From Chloroflexota bacterium (lineage in GTDB: Bacteria > Chloroflexota > Dehalococcoidia > SM23-28-2 > RBG-16-64-32), in assembly GCA_022564695.1 (NCBI GenBank), contig JADFKX010000014.1, forward strand, positions 1 to 21,096: a DNA stretch of 21,096 nucleotides, written 5' to 3'. Positions 14,453-21,096 of the stretch are shown here, one piece after another (position 1 is the stretch's first letter; the number at the start of each line of letters is the position of its first letter). Position numbers and translations under genes: made by a program. The notes beneath the pieces were generated by a model that had not been told where the DNA came from, ran no database searches, and worked only from the letters and a program-made list of their open reading frames with translations.

Positions 14453-14610
14453 TACAAGGCGTTGACGCCGTACGCCTGCCTGCCGCGTGGCCGCTTCAGG
14501 AGGGGTGGGCAGGGTACGTGGCTTCCCGTCTCTGTTAGAAGCTGCCGACTTCAGCCAGTCGGCTCAGTCAGCGGGGGTGCTCAGAGCTGCAGCAGCGGCA
14601 CGAACCGCTT
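14452..14610. repeat. Tandem repeat, copy 2, overlapping the M16 gene end
   Basis: Second copy of the 159-bp block. Its last 30 bp (14581-14610) are the 3' end of the M16 peptidase gene, so the repeat runs into coding sequence. With copy 1 and the hairpins it fills the 442-bp gap between groEL and the peptidase gene. Confidence 0.9.
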
Positions 14611-15855
14611 GTCCGAGCGGTAGGGCCCGACGACGGAGAGGTGGAGCTGCTCCTCTACTATCAGCTCGCGGGCGACGCGCTGCAGGTCCTCCAGGGTCAC
14701 AGCCTCCATCTCGGCCACCGCCTGATCGACGCTGCGGACTTTGCCCAGAAGGAGCTCCTGGCCGCCCAGCCAGCCGGAGACGGCGCGGGTGTCCTCCATG
14801 CGGAGGAGGAGCCGTCCTTTGGAGAGCTCTCGCGCCTTGGTGAGCTCCTCAGCGGTGGGGCCCTCGTCTCGCAGGCGTGCTACCTCTTCCAGGATGACCT
14901 TGATCGTCTCTACGGCCTTCTTGGGGTCGACGCCGGCGTAGATGATGAACGCTCCGGCATCCAGGAAGTGGGTGGAGTAGGAGTGGACGTCGTAGACCAA
15001 CCCCCTCTTCTCTCTCAGTTCCATGAACAGGCGTGAGGACATACCTTCGCCGAGGATGGTGGAGAGGAAGGAGAGGGCGAAGCGGTCGGGGTGGTTCAGG
15101 GAGAGGCCGCGCATGGCGATGTTGATGTGGGCTTGCTCTGTGGCCTTGTAACGTAGGCCGAAGCGGGGGCCCTGGCCGTCAGTTGCCGAGAACCAGTGGC
15201 TGGGTGTGCCGGGCTTCCAATCGCCGAGCGCGGCCGAGATGGCGTCTACCATCTGCTGGTGGTCGATATCGCCGGCCAGGGCGATAACGATGTTATTGGC
15301 CACGTACTGCCGCTGCAGGTACTCCGCCACCATCTCCTGCGTTAACGCCAAAACGGATTCAGGTGTGCCGGCGACATCGCGGCCCAGGGGCTGGTCGGGC
15401 CAGAGTAAGGCGTCCATGAGAAGGTCGGTGAGCTGCTGCGGCGAGTCAGCCACCATCGCCAGCTCCTCCAGCACAACATGTCGCTCCTTCTCGATCTCGC
15501 TAGGGTCGAGCAGGGGGTGTCGCACAAGGTCGGTTAGGACGTCCAGGGCCAGGTCAAGGTGGGTCCGTGCCACCTTGATGTAGTAGATCGTGAGCTCGCG
15601 GTCGGTACCGCCGTTCATGACGCCGCCCACCCCATCGATCGCTTCCGATATCTCCTTGGCGGAGGGCCGCTTCTTGCTGCCCTTGAACAGTAAGTGTTCC
15701 AGGAAATGGGAGAGGCCTGCCTCCTCGTCTCGCTCGTATCGGGAGCCAGCGCCTACGTACAGGGAGACGGAGGCGGAGCGCACCGTGGGCATGGCGGCGG
15801 TGATGACACGGATGCCGTTGGGGAGGACGGTGCGATGATAGAACTCGTTGTCCAT
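14581..15855 (-). CDS. M16 family zinc metallopeptidase (insulinase-like)
   Basis: A 424-residue peptidase related to the processing-peptidase beta subunit. The zinc motif HxxEH is His50-Phe-Leu-Glu53-His54, and the third ligand Glu lies at 130-131 in VVLEEL. The C-terminal M16 domain is complete, with GEGMSSRLFMELREKRGLVY and the following substrate-contacting segment. It is a single-chain enzyme without a signal peptide, so it is likely cytoplasmic. Bacterial relatives often sit near pnp or dapA-lysC genes; here lysA is a few genes away. The last nine codons (KRFVPLLQL) lie in a tandem repeat shared with the intergenic region. ATG 15855 has no SD. Confidence 0.93.
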   Translation of the reverse strand: MDNEFYHRTVLPNGIRVITAAMPTVRSASVSLYVGAGSRYERDEEAGLSHFLEHLLFKGSKKRPSAKEISEAIDGVGGVMNGGTDRELTIYYIKVARTHLDLALDVLTDLVRHPLLDPSEIEKERHVVLEELAMVADSPQQLTDLLMDALLWPDQPLGRDVAGTPESVLALTQEMVAEYLQRQYVANNIVIALAGDIDHQQMVDAISAALGDWKPGTPSHWFSATDGQGPRFGLRYKATEQAHINIAMRGLSLNHPDRFALSFLSTILGEGMSSRLFMELREKRGLVYDVHSYSTHFLDAGAFIIYAGVDPKKAVETIKVILEEVARLRDEGPTAEELTKARELSKGRLLLRMEDTRAVSGWLGGQELLLGKVRSVDQAVAEMEAVTLEDLQRVARELIVEEQLHLSVVGPYRSDKRFVPLLQL

Positions 15856-15951
15856 AGAGTGAGTGAGATCGGGCGGAGAATCGTCGGATTTATCGGCCTG
15901 CCAGGGCTAGTGTAGGGGACGGTAGAGGGCGGCGTCAATGCGATACTGAGC

Positions 15952-16030
15952 TTGCCTGCCGGGTGGGTGTAACGGCGCCTCAGGTCGCCGGGGCAGACGT
16001 CTGGTGGAGGCTTGAAGGCCGCCGCGACAG
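15952..16030. repeat. Degenerate hairpin-repeat fragments
   Basis: This intergenic stretch (minus-strand genes on both sides) contains TGCCTGCCGGGTGG, similar to part of the 180-bp repeat, then GGCGCCT-C-AGGTCGCC with one bulged base and GGAGGC-TTGAA-GGCCGCC with a mismatch. They look like decayed members of the same hairpin family. Confidence 0.45.
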
Positions 16031-16031
16031 G

Positions 16032-16673
16032 CTATGCCGAATCCCAGAGCACATCGCCGTGAAGGTCCGCCGGATGGGAGCGGGAGGTGAAGACGGCGTA
16101 CTCCTGGCGCGAGCGGCCGATGGTGGTGTCGTCGCCGTGGCCGGGGAGGACGATGGTGTCGTCGGGCAGGGTGTACAGGCTCCCCGTGATGGAGGCGATT
16201 GTCTGCTGGAGCTCCTGGGGGCCGCTGGTACGTCCGGGGCCGCCTGGGAAGAGAGTATCGCCGGAGATGAGGTGGCGGCCGATAAGGAAGCAGCAGCTGC
16301 CGGGGGTGTGTCCCGGCGTATGGATCACCGTGAGGCTCACCCCTCCTACCGAAAGCTGGTTGCCGTCTGTTAGGGGGCGGTCTATCTTGTCCGTGGGCAT
16401 CAGGCGCTCCGCGGGATGACAGTAGACGTCAGCGCCGGTGGTATCCTTGACCAGGTCGTAGTCCGCCCAGTGGTCGGGGTGGGTGTGGGTGAGGAGGATG
16501 GCGATGACCCGCAAGTCGCGGACGGCCTCCAGCGTCTGGGCGCTCTGGGAGGGCATGTCCACGATGATCGCCTCGCCCGCATCGCGGTCGGCGATGACGT
16601 AGGCGTTGTTGGCGTACGGCCCCACAGGGCCAACCTTGGTCAATCGCAGGGGGCCGATCTCGAACACTTGCAA
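16032..16673 (-). CDS. MBL-fold hydrolase (glyoxalase II-like)
   Basis: A 213-residue metallo-beta-lactamase-fold hydrolase. Metal ligands are complete: HTHPDH (His63, His65, Asp67, His68), His122 in HTPGHTPGS, Asp139 in SGDTLF and His179 in LPGHGD. The short form without a C-terminal glyoxalase domain resembles YcbL-type enzymes; the substrate is unknown. The TTG start at 16673 is chosen because AAGGAGG (plus-strand 16681-16687) lies 7 nt upstream. It is divergent from the GNAT gene across 120 bp containing small hairpins (GTCCGC/GCGGAC; GCCTGCC/GGTAGGC). Confidence 0.9.
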   Translation of the reverse strand: MQVFEIGPLRLTKVGPVGPYANNAYVIADRDAGEAIIVDMPSQSAQTLEAVRDLRVIAILLTHTHPDHWADYDLVKDTTGADVYCHPAERLMPTDKIDRPLTDGNQLSVGGVSLTVIHTPGHTPGSCCFLIGRHLISGDTLFPGGPGRTSGPQELQQTIASITGSLYTLPDDTIVLPGHGDDTTIGRSRQEYAVFTSRSHPADLHGDVLWDSA

Positions 16674-16773
16674 CGGGGCGCCTCCTTCGATGGGCTCTCC
16701 GAGCGGAGCATCGGAGTCCGCAAAGCGGACAGGACAGGCTGTTGTTGCGCGAGCCTGCCTGTCGGTAGGCGCT

Positions 16774-16779
16774 TATGAT
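16774..16779 (+). promoter_or_regulatory. Possible -10 box of the GNAT gene
   Basis: TATGAT lies 14 nt before the TTG at 16794; the expected start near 16786 leaves a leader of about 8 nt. No -35 is seen at standard spacing. Confidence 0.35.
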
Positions 16780-16793
16780 ACCATGAGCCCGCT

Positions 16794-17351
16794 TTGATAT
16801 CGGAGAGCATTCTGGAGGGGCAGCGCCTGCGTCTACGGCCCGTGGAGGAAGGCGATCTGTCTCTGTTCGTGCGCTGGTTTAATGACCCCGATGTACGCTA
16901 CTGGCTGTCGATGTCGGACGCTGCGGAGCTCACCCAGGAGTCGGAGCAGGAGTGGTACGAAGAGATGCGCGAGGACCCCGTCCGTGTGGTCTGGTGTATC
17001 GAGACGCGGGAGGGCCGGCCCATCGGCAACCTGGGGCTGCAAGCGATCGACGAGGCGCAGGGCCGGGCCACGTTGGGCATCTCCATCGGTGAGAAGGAGC
17101 AGTGGAGTAGGGGCTACGGAACGGAGGCGATAAGGGAGGCGTTGCGCTACGGCTTCGATGAGATGGGGCTGCGCCGTGTGGACCTCCAGGTTGATGAGGA
17201 CAATCTGCGCGGTATCCGCTGCTACGAGAAGTGCGGCTTCGTGCGGGAGGGGCTGCTGCGCGCTCACCGCCTGCGGAAGGGCCAGCCGGTAAACATGGTG
17301 GTCATGTCTATCCTGCGAGAGGAGTTCGAGGCGCAGCCCCCTTCAGATTGA
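16794..17351 (+). CDS. GNAT family N-acetyltransferase (RimJ/RimL type)
   Basis: A 185-residue acetyl-CoA-dependent acetyltransferase. It begins LEGQRLRLRPVEEGDLSLFV, typical of RimJ/RimL- or SpeG-like members. The acetyl-CoA loop is in GEKEQWSRGYGTEAIREALR, and the last motif is VDEDNLRGIRCYEKCGFVREG. The substrate (protein N-terminus, polyamine or antibiotic) cannot be decided. The start is TTG 16794; an in-frame TGA at 16776 excludes longer forms, and no SD is seen. The stop is 2 bp before the next ATG, so it forms an operon with the second MBL hydrolase. Confidence 0.88.
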   Translation: MISESILEGQRLRLRPVEEGDLSLFVRWFNDPDVRYWLSMSDAAELTQESEQEWYEEMREDPVRVVWCIETREGRPIGNLGLQAIDEAQGRATLGISIGEKEQWSRGYGTEAIREALRYGFDEMGLRRVDLQVDEDNLRGIRCYEKCGFVREGLLRAHRLRKGQPVNMVVMSILREEFEAQPPSD

Positions 17352-17353
17352 TC

Positions 17354-18280
17354 ATGGAGATAACACCTCGCATCCACTCTATCCCGGCCCCGACCGCCTT
17401 CTACACCGGCCCCCAGGCGCCCGATGTCTACCTGGTTGTGGACGGCGGTGAGGGCGCTCTCATCGACACTGGCTTCGGGGACGAGCAGTCGGTCAAGGCG
17501 CGGCTGGAGTATCTGCGGGAGCGGCCGGAGGTGAAGCTGCGGTACATCGTGCTGACGCATCACCACTTCGACCACACCAGCGGCGCTCACCAGTTACGGC
17601 AGGCGAGCGGCGCCCAGATCGTGATGCACCGTCAGGAGGAGCGGTTCCTGCGGGACTGGCAGAGCGATGCTCCCCAAGACATCGACATTCCAGCCGACCA
17701 GAAGGCGATCGCGGAGCGGGTGCAGCGCTTTCGCCAGCAGGCGGCGGAGGCGGCGCCGGACGTGTTTATCGAAGACGGTGTCACGCTGCGTGTCGGCGGT
17801 CTCACCCTGGAGGTGGTGCACACGCCGGGGCACACGATGGGCTCCATCTGCATCTACATCCGCGAGGAGCGGGCGCTGTTCACCGGCGACACTGCGCTGG
17901 GTCTGGGGACGGTGGCCATTTCGCCGCCGCCGCACGGGGACATGCGGCTTTACCTGGAGTCGCTGGAGCGGCTGAAGGGGTACGACACGGCGTTGATGCT
18001 GCCCGGCCACGGTCAGCCTGTCCAGGACGTACCACGCAAGCTCCAGGAGCTGATCGATCACCGTCATGAGCGGGAGGAGCAGGTGTTGCGCCTGGTCGCG
18101 GACGGGAAGAGCAGCGCGCGGGCGATGCTGGGGACGATCTACCCGGAGCTGGACCGCCGCATCATACCGATGGCGCTGCGCCAGGTTGAGGCACACCTGG
18201 CGAAGCTGGCGGAGGACGGCCGCGTGGAGGGCACCCCGGACGGGCACGATGGCGAGGGGGAGTGGAGGCTGCGGGGGTGA
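17354..18280 (+). CDS. MBL-fold hydrolase with C-terminal winged helix (LACTB2-like)
   Basis: 308 residues. The metal site is complete: THHHFDH (His69, His71, Asp73, His74), His160 in HTPGHTMGS, Asp179 in FTGDT and His219 in LPGHG. After it come residues about 230-292 with HRHEREEQVLRLV and a helix-rich end, matching the winged-helix extension of LACTB2-type proteins, some of which act on RNA. Neither nuclease nor thioesterase activity can be assigned. ATG 17354 is 2 bp after the GNAT stop. Its TGA overlaps the GTG start of the next gene, so three genes are closely coupled. Confidence 0.9.
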   Translation: MEITPRIHSIPAPTAFYTGPQAPDVYLVVDGGEGALIDTGFGDEQSVKARLEYLRERPEVKLRYIVLTHHHFDHTSGAHQLRQASGAQIVMHRQEERFLRDWQSDAPQDIDIPADQKAIAERVQRFRQQAAEAAPDVFIEDGVTLRVGGLTLEVVHTPGHTMGSICIYIREERALFTGDTALGLGTVAISPPPHGDMRLYLESLERLKGYDTALMLPGHGQPVQDVPRKLQELIDHRHEREEQVLRLVADGKSSARAMLGTIYPELDRRIIPMALRQVEAHLAKLAEDGRVEGTPDGHDGEGEWRLRG

Positions 18281-18825
18281 GCGGCCCGGCGCAGCAGCGC
18301 CCGCCCGAACTCATCGATGGATGGCTGGGGCCGGAAGCCCGCCTACTTGAGCGGCACGAATCGCGCATCGCTGCGCCGCCCGAACGAGCTTACGAGGCGC
18401 TGCGGCAGGTCAGGCTTGCGAACATGCCAGTCGTGCGGGCGCTGTTCACGATACGCCGCATCCCCCACTCCAAGGAGATGACGCTGTTCGAGTTCTTCAG
18501 CAATCGACCCTTTCTCATCCTCGACGAGCTGCCAGCGCAGGAGGTCGTCATCGGCACCGCCGAACGACTCCGGCGCTCAAGAGCGCATCCTTCCACTCCT
18601 GATGAGTTCCGCGCCTACGCGGGCGAGGGGACGATTCGAGCCATCGCCAACTTTCGGGTGGACGCGACAGAGAGCGGCTCGCTGATCTCGACCGAGACGT
18701 GGATCGAGACGTTTGGGCGCCGCGCCCGCTGGCTATTTCGCGCCTACTGGCTCATCGTCGGGCCATTCAGCGCCCTCATCCGACGCGAGTTCCTGCGTAC
18801 CGCGCGGATGATGGCCGAGGGCTAG
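18277..18825 (+). CDS. SRPBCC-like hypothetical protein
   Basis: 182 residues. The layout (a strand near HESRIAAPPERAYEALRQV, a middle beta-rich region with FEFFSNRPFLILDE, and a long last helix RAYWLIVGPFSALIRREFLR) fits a START/SRPBCC ligand-binding fold of the kind annotated as polyketide cyclase-like; the ligand is unknown and the assignment is by pattern. GTG 18277 overlaps the preceding TGA and has GGAGG (18264-18268) 8 nt upstream; an earlier in-frame GTG at 18262 lacks this. It is the last gene of the GNAT-MBL-SRPBCC set. A TATAAT box lies 5 bp after its stop. Confidence 0.75.
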   Translation: MSGPAQQRPPELIDGWLGPEARLLERHESRIAAPPERAYEALRQVRLANMPVVRALFTIRRIPHSKEMTLFEFFSNRPFLILDELPAQEVVIGTAERLRRSRAHPSTPDEFRAYAGEGTIRAIANFRVDATESGSLISTETWIETFGRRARWLFRAYWLIVGPFSALIRREFLRTARMMAEG

Positions 18826-18830
18826 AGGTT

Positions 18831-18836
18831 TATAAT
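18831..18836 (+). promoter_or_regulatory. Upstream TATAATCGC element
   Basis: TATAATCGCATCG, nearly repeated exactly 100 bp further on (TATAATCGCCTCG at 18931). It could be a second promoter for lysA with a leader of about 120 nt containing hairpins CCTCA/TGAGG and GGTGT/ACACC. Confidence 0.4.
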
Positions 18837-18909
18837 CGCATCGAGCGCGCTATCTGCGGTCCGCTTGGGCGCCTCACCCGATGAGGTGTTGACCACACCC
18901 CAGCCTGAA

Positions 18910-18927
18910 GCCTGACTGCCGTCAGGC
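18910..18927. repeat. Hairpin just before the lysA -10 box
   Basis: GCCTGAC-TGCC-GTCAGGC, a 7-bp perfect stem ending 3 bp before TATAAT. It may be a regulator site in place of a -35 box, or the end of the upstream transcript. It is similar in base content to the other hairpin repeats. Confidence 0.5.
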
Positions 18928-18930
18928 AGG

Positions 18931-18936
18931 TATAAT
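18931..18936 (+). promoter_or_regulatory. Predicted lysA -10 box
   Basis: TATAAT followed by 30 nt and the TTG start with SD AGGAG (18954-18958). The expected start is near 18943. No -35 is seen at 16-18 bp; TTGACC at 18889 is too far away. Confidence 0.5.
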
Positions 18937-18966
18937 CGCCTCGTACCACCAAAAGGAGTAGCTTAG

Positions 18967-20304
18967 TTGGCACGAGAGACCAAGATCCCCCTGGCCGACA
19001 TTCTCCCCGTGACCGCCGCCACGAACGAGGCCGGGCATCTGACGCTGGGCGGCTGCGACGCCGTGGAGCTGGCGCGTGAGTTTGGGACGCCGCTCTACGT
19101 GTTCGACGAAGAGACGCTGCGCGGCCGCTGCCGGGAGTTCCAGACGGAGTTCCGCTCTCGCTATCCGGACACGGTGGTGGCGTACGCCGCCAAGGTCTAC
19201 CTGGGGCGGGCGCTGGCGGCTATCCTTGTCCAGGAGGAGATGGCGCTGGACGTGGTCTCCGGTGGCGAGCTGGCTATCGCCGCCTCCGTGAGCTTCCCGC
19301 CGGAGCGCATCTACTTCCACGGCAACAACAAATCGGCGTTGGATCTGCGGGAGGCGCTGGACTACGGCGTGGGCCGCATCGTGATCGATAACTTCCACGA
19401 GATGCAGCTCCTGAACGGCCTGGCTCTGGGCGCCGGAAAGCGCCAGCCGGTGCTGATACGCCTTTCGCCTGACGTCGACCCTCACACCCACGTCCACACT
19501 ACCACCGGCATCCTGGACAGCAAGTTCGGTATCCCGCTAGCCACCGGCCAGGGTGAGGCGGCGGTGCGTCAGGTACTGGAGTTGCCGGGGCTGGAGCTGG
19601 TGGGGTTGCACGTGCACCTGGGTTCGCCGATATTCGATCTGGAGCCGTTCCGTGAGGCCGTGGACGTGGTGCTGGCGTTCGCGGTGAAGATGGTGGAGAC
19701 GCACGGCCTCCGGCTGGAAGAGTTCAGCCCCGGCGGCGGGTTCGCGGTGCAGTACGTGGAGGGGAAGGCGCCACCTTCCGTGGCCGAGTACGCGGAGACG
19801 ATAACCACAGCGGTGACGGAGGGCTGTCAGGAGCATGGCCTGGCAATGCCCAGACTCATCGTTGAGCCCGGGCGGGCGATCGTAGCGAGGGCGGCGATGG
19901 CGCTGTACACGGTGGGATCGTCCAAGGATGTGCCGGGCGTGCGACGCTTCGTCTCCGTGGACGGTGGTATGGCGGACAACATCCGCCCGCCGCTGTACGA
20001 CTCGCGGTACGAGGCGCTGGTGGCGAACAAGGCGCTGGAGACGCGGCGCGAGACGGTGACTATCGCCGGCAGGTATTGCGAATCGGGGGACATCCTGCTT
20101 CGCGACGCCGAGCTGGCGCCCCTAGAGGCGGGCGACATCCTGGCGATGGCGACGGCGGGGGCCTACGCCCTGCCGATGGCCAGCAACTACAACGCTTCCC
20201 TGCGGCCGGCGGTGGTGCTGGTTAAGGACGGTGAGGCGAAGCTGATCCGCCGTCGCGAGACGTACGAGGACCTAATGCGCGCCGACCTCTGGCCGCTGGA
20301 GTAG
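18967..20304 (+). CDS. lysA: Diaminopimelate decarboxylase
   Basis: PLP-dependent enzyme that converts meso-diaminopimelate to L-lysine, the last step of lysine synthesis. The 445 residues contain the PLP lysine Lys76 in VVAYAAKVYLG, HGNNKS, GLHVHLGSPI, the glycine loop FSPGGGFAVQY, IVEPGRAIV, and the active-site Cys in GRYCESGDIL, with the end ASNYNASLRPA. An N-terminal stretch of about 30 residues precedes the barrel, normal for the family. The start is TTG 18967 with SD AGGAG 8 nt upstream. holB follows after 13 bp, so the two are probably co-transcribed. Confidence 0.96.
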   Translation: MARETKIPLADILPVTAATNEAGHLTLGGCDAVELAREFGTPLYVFDEETLRGRCREFQTEFRSRYPDTVVAYAAKVYLGRALAAILVQEEMALDVVSGGELAIAASVSFPPERIYFHGNNKSALDLREALDYGVGRIVIDNFHEMQLLNGLALGAGKRQPVLIRLSPDVDPHTHVHTTTGILDSKFGIPLATGQGEAAVRQVLELPGLELVGLHVHLGSPIFDLEPFREAVDVVLAFAVKMVETHGLRLEEFSPGGGFAVQYVEGKAPPSVAEYAETITTAVTEGCQEHGLAMPRLIVEPGRAIVARAAMALYTVGSSKDVPGVRRFVSVDGGMADNIRPPLYDSRYEALVANKALETRRETVTIAGRYCESGDILLRDAELAPLEAGDILAMATAGAYALPMASNYNASLRPAVVLVKDGEAKLIRRRETYEDLMRADLWPLE

Positions 20305-20317
20305 TGAGGCGCACAAC

Positions 20318-21096
20318 GTGAGCTGGGGCCTGATTGGGCAGGAGCGGGCGCAGTCGGCCCTGGAGCGTGGCCTGGCAAACGGGCGCGCCGCTCACGCTTA
20401 CCTGTTCGTTGGGCCGGAGCGGGTGGGCAAGCACACGCTGGCGTTGAAGCTGGCCCAGGCCCTCAACTGTGAAGACGACGAGCGCCCGTGTGGGGAGTGC
20501 AACACCTGCCGCCGAATCGCCGGCGGCATTCACGCTGACGTGCAGACGGTGGTGGTGGAGGAGGCCGAGGACGATGAGAGCGTGCGGAAGGGGATACACG
20601 TCTCCCAGATACGGGAGATCGAACGGGCCACAGCGCTGAAGCCGTTCGAGGGGCTGACACGCGTCGTGATAATCGACCCGGCGGAGGAGATGAACGCGGC
20701 GGCCCAGAACGCGTTTCTGAAGACGTTGGAGGAGCCGCCGCCGCAGGTGGTGTTCGTCCTGGTGGCGGTGGACGAGTCGCGTCTGCTGCCGACGATACGT
20801 TCGCGCTGCCGGCGTCTGGAGCTGCGGCTGCCCACTCTGGCGGACGTGGAGGCGGCGCTCTTGGAGCGGGGTGTGGAGGGCGAGCGGGCACGGCTGCTGG
20901 CGAGGCTATCGCGGGGTCGGATCGGTTGGGCTCTGGAGATGGCGGATGACGCATCGTTGCTGGAGCGGCGGGAGGAGTCGTTGGCGCAGGCGCGAGCGCT
21001 GGGCTCGATGGGTGTGGCGGATCGGCTGGCGTTGGCGGAACGGCTGGCGGGGGGGTACCGGCGCGACCCGGAGGGGCTTCTCGCTGAGCTGGGTGC
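20318..21096 (+). CDS. holB: DNA polymerase III delta' subunit (3' part outside window)
   Basis: Clamp-loader subunit. About 259 residues are visible from GTG 20318: LIGQERAQSALERGL, Walker-A-like GPERVGKHT, a zinc site of four Cys (C-x7-C-x2-C-x2-C, from NCEDDERPCGECNTC), Walker B region VVIIDPAEEMN, then AQNAFLKTLEEPP and the SRC motif in TIRSRC. Both an intact lysine in the P-loop and the zinc motif could also suggest DnaX (tau/gamma), but the short start and the sequence around EEM favour delta'. GAGG lies 8 nt upstream. The reading frame is open at the window end; typical length is about 320-350 residues, so the C-terminal helical domain is cut off. Confidence 0.9.
   Translation, partial: MSWGLIGQERAQSALERGLANGRAAHAYLFVGPERVGKHTLALKLAQALNCEDDERPCGECNTCRRIAGGIHADVQTVVVEEAEDDESVRKGIHVSQIREIERATALKPFEGLTRVVIIDPAEEMNAAAQNAFLKTLEEPPPQVVFVLVAVDESRLLPTIRSRCRRLELRLPTLADVEAALLERGVEGERARLLARLSRGRIGWALEMADDASLLERREESLAQARALGSMGVADRLALAERLAGGYRRDPEGLLAELG

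Noticed and set aside
14272..14610. CRISPR-like array
   Set aside because: Only two long units with a 21-bp hairpin between them, no short repeat/spacer pattern and no cas genes.
14282..14623. Open frame of 113 codons with internally repeated protein
   Set aside because: The protein repeat only reflects the DNA repeat (180 bp is a multiple of 3); no SD, and it runs into the M16 gene end.
17231..17353. Long N-terminal extension of the second MBL hydrolase
   Set aside because: It would overlap the GNAT gene in another frame; ATG 17354 directly after its stop gives the expected N-terminus.

Overview
The window is a GC-rich bacterial chromosome segment made almost entirely of housekeeping genes. 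The mix suggests Chloroflexota, probably a Dehalococcoidia-like lineage: an archaeal-type FBP aldolase/phosphatase, a DUF2851 protein, groESL under a CIRCE element, and many GTG/TTG starts. This placement is inference; no marker RNA lies in the window.

Layout: folC (minus, running off the left edge) diverges from an unrecognised gene at 1399-2136. A well-formed sigma70-type promoter then serves an FBP aldolase/phosphatase (2389-3504). Next come rdgB, moaA, a Nudix hydrolase and moaC (3588-6277), which join nucleotide-pool cleaning to the first steps of molybdopterin synthesis. A small hypothetical gene (minus) diverges from a SufR-like regulator with four C-terminal cysteines. A PP2C-like protein lacking its metal ligands overlaps tsaD, which apparently starts at CTG. 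A membrane-anchored FKBP isomerase, a DUF2851 gene and an Xre regulator lie on the minus strand; a palindrome sits inside the regulator's promoter. A decayed transposase end follows, then promoter-CIRCE-groES-groEL. GroES carries a long Lys/Ala-rich N-terminal tail.

After a groEL terminator there is a 180-bp-period tandem repeat that includes the last codons of a convergent M16 peptidase gene, with hairpins showing compensatory stem changes. The right part holds two metallo-beta-lactamase-fold hydrolases around a GNAT acetyltransferase, an SRPBCC-like gene, lysA and the start of holB (running off the right edge).

Two translation-initiation styles coexist. Some genes have clear Shine-Dalgarno (SD) sequences (fbp, groES, groEL, lysA, holB, the first MBL gene, DUF2851, the SRPBCC-like gene). 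About five others have a -10 box only 6-9 nt before the start codon and no SD, which points to leaderless or nearly leaderless mRNAs. No CRISPR array, tRNA, rRNA or intact mobile element was seen. The most notable points are the GroES tail, the CTG start of tsaD, the pseudo-PP2C/tsaD pair, the Xre-DUF2851 operon with its operator, and the hairpin/tandem repeat family.
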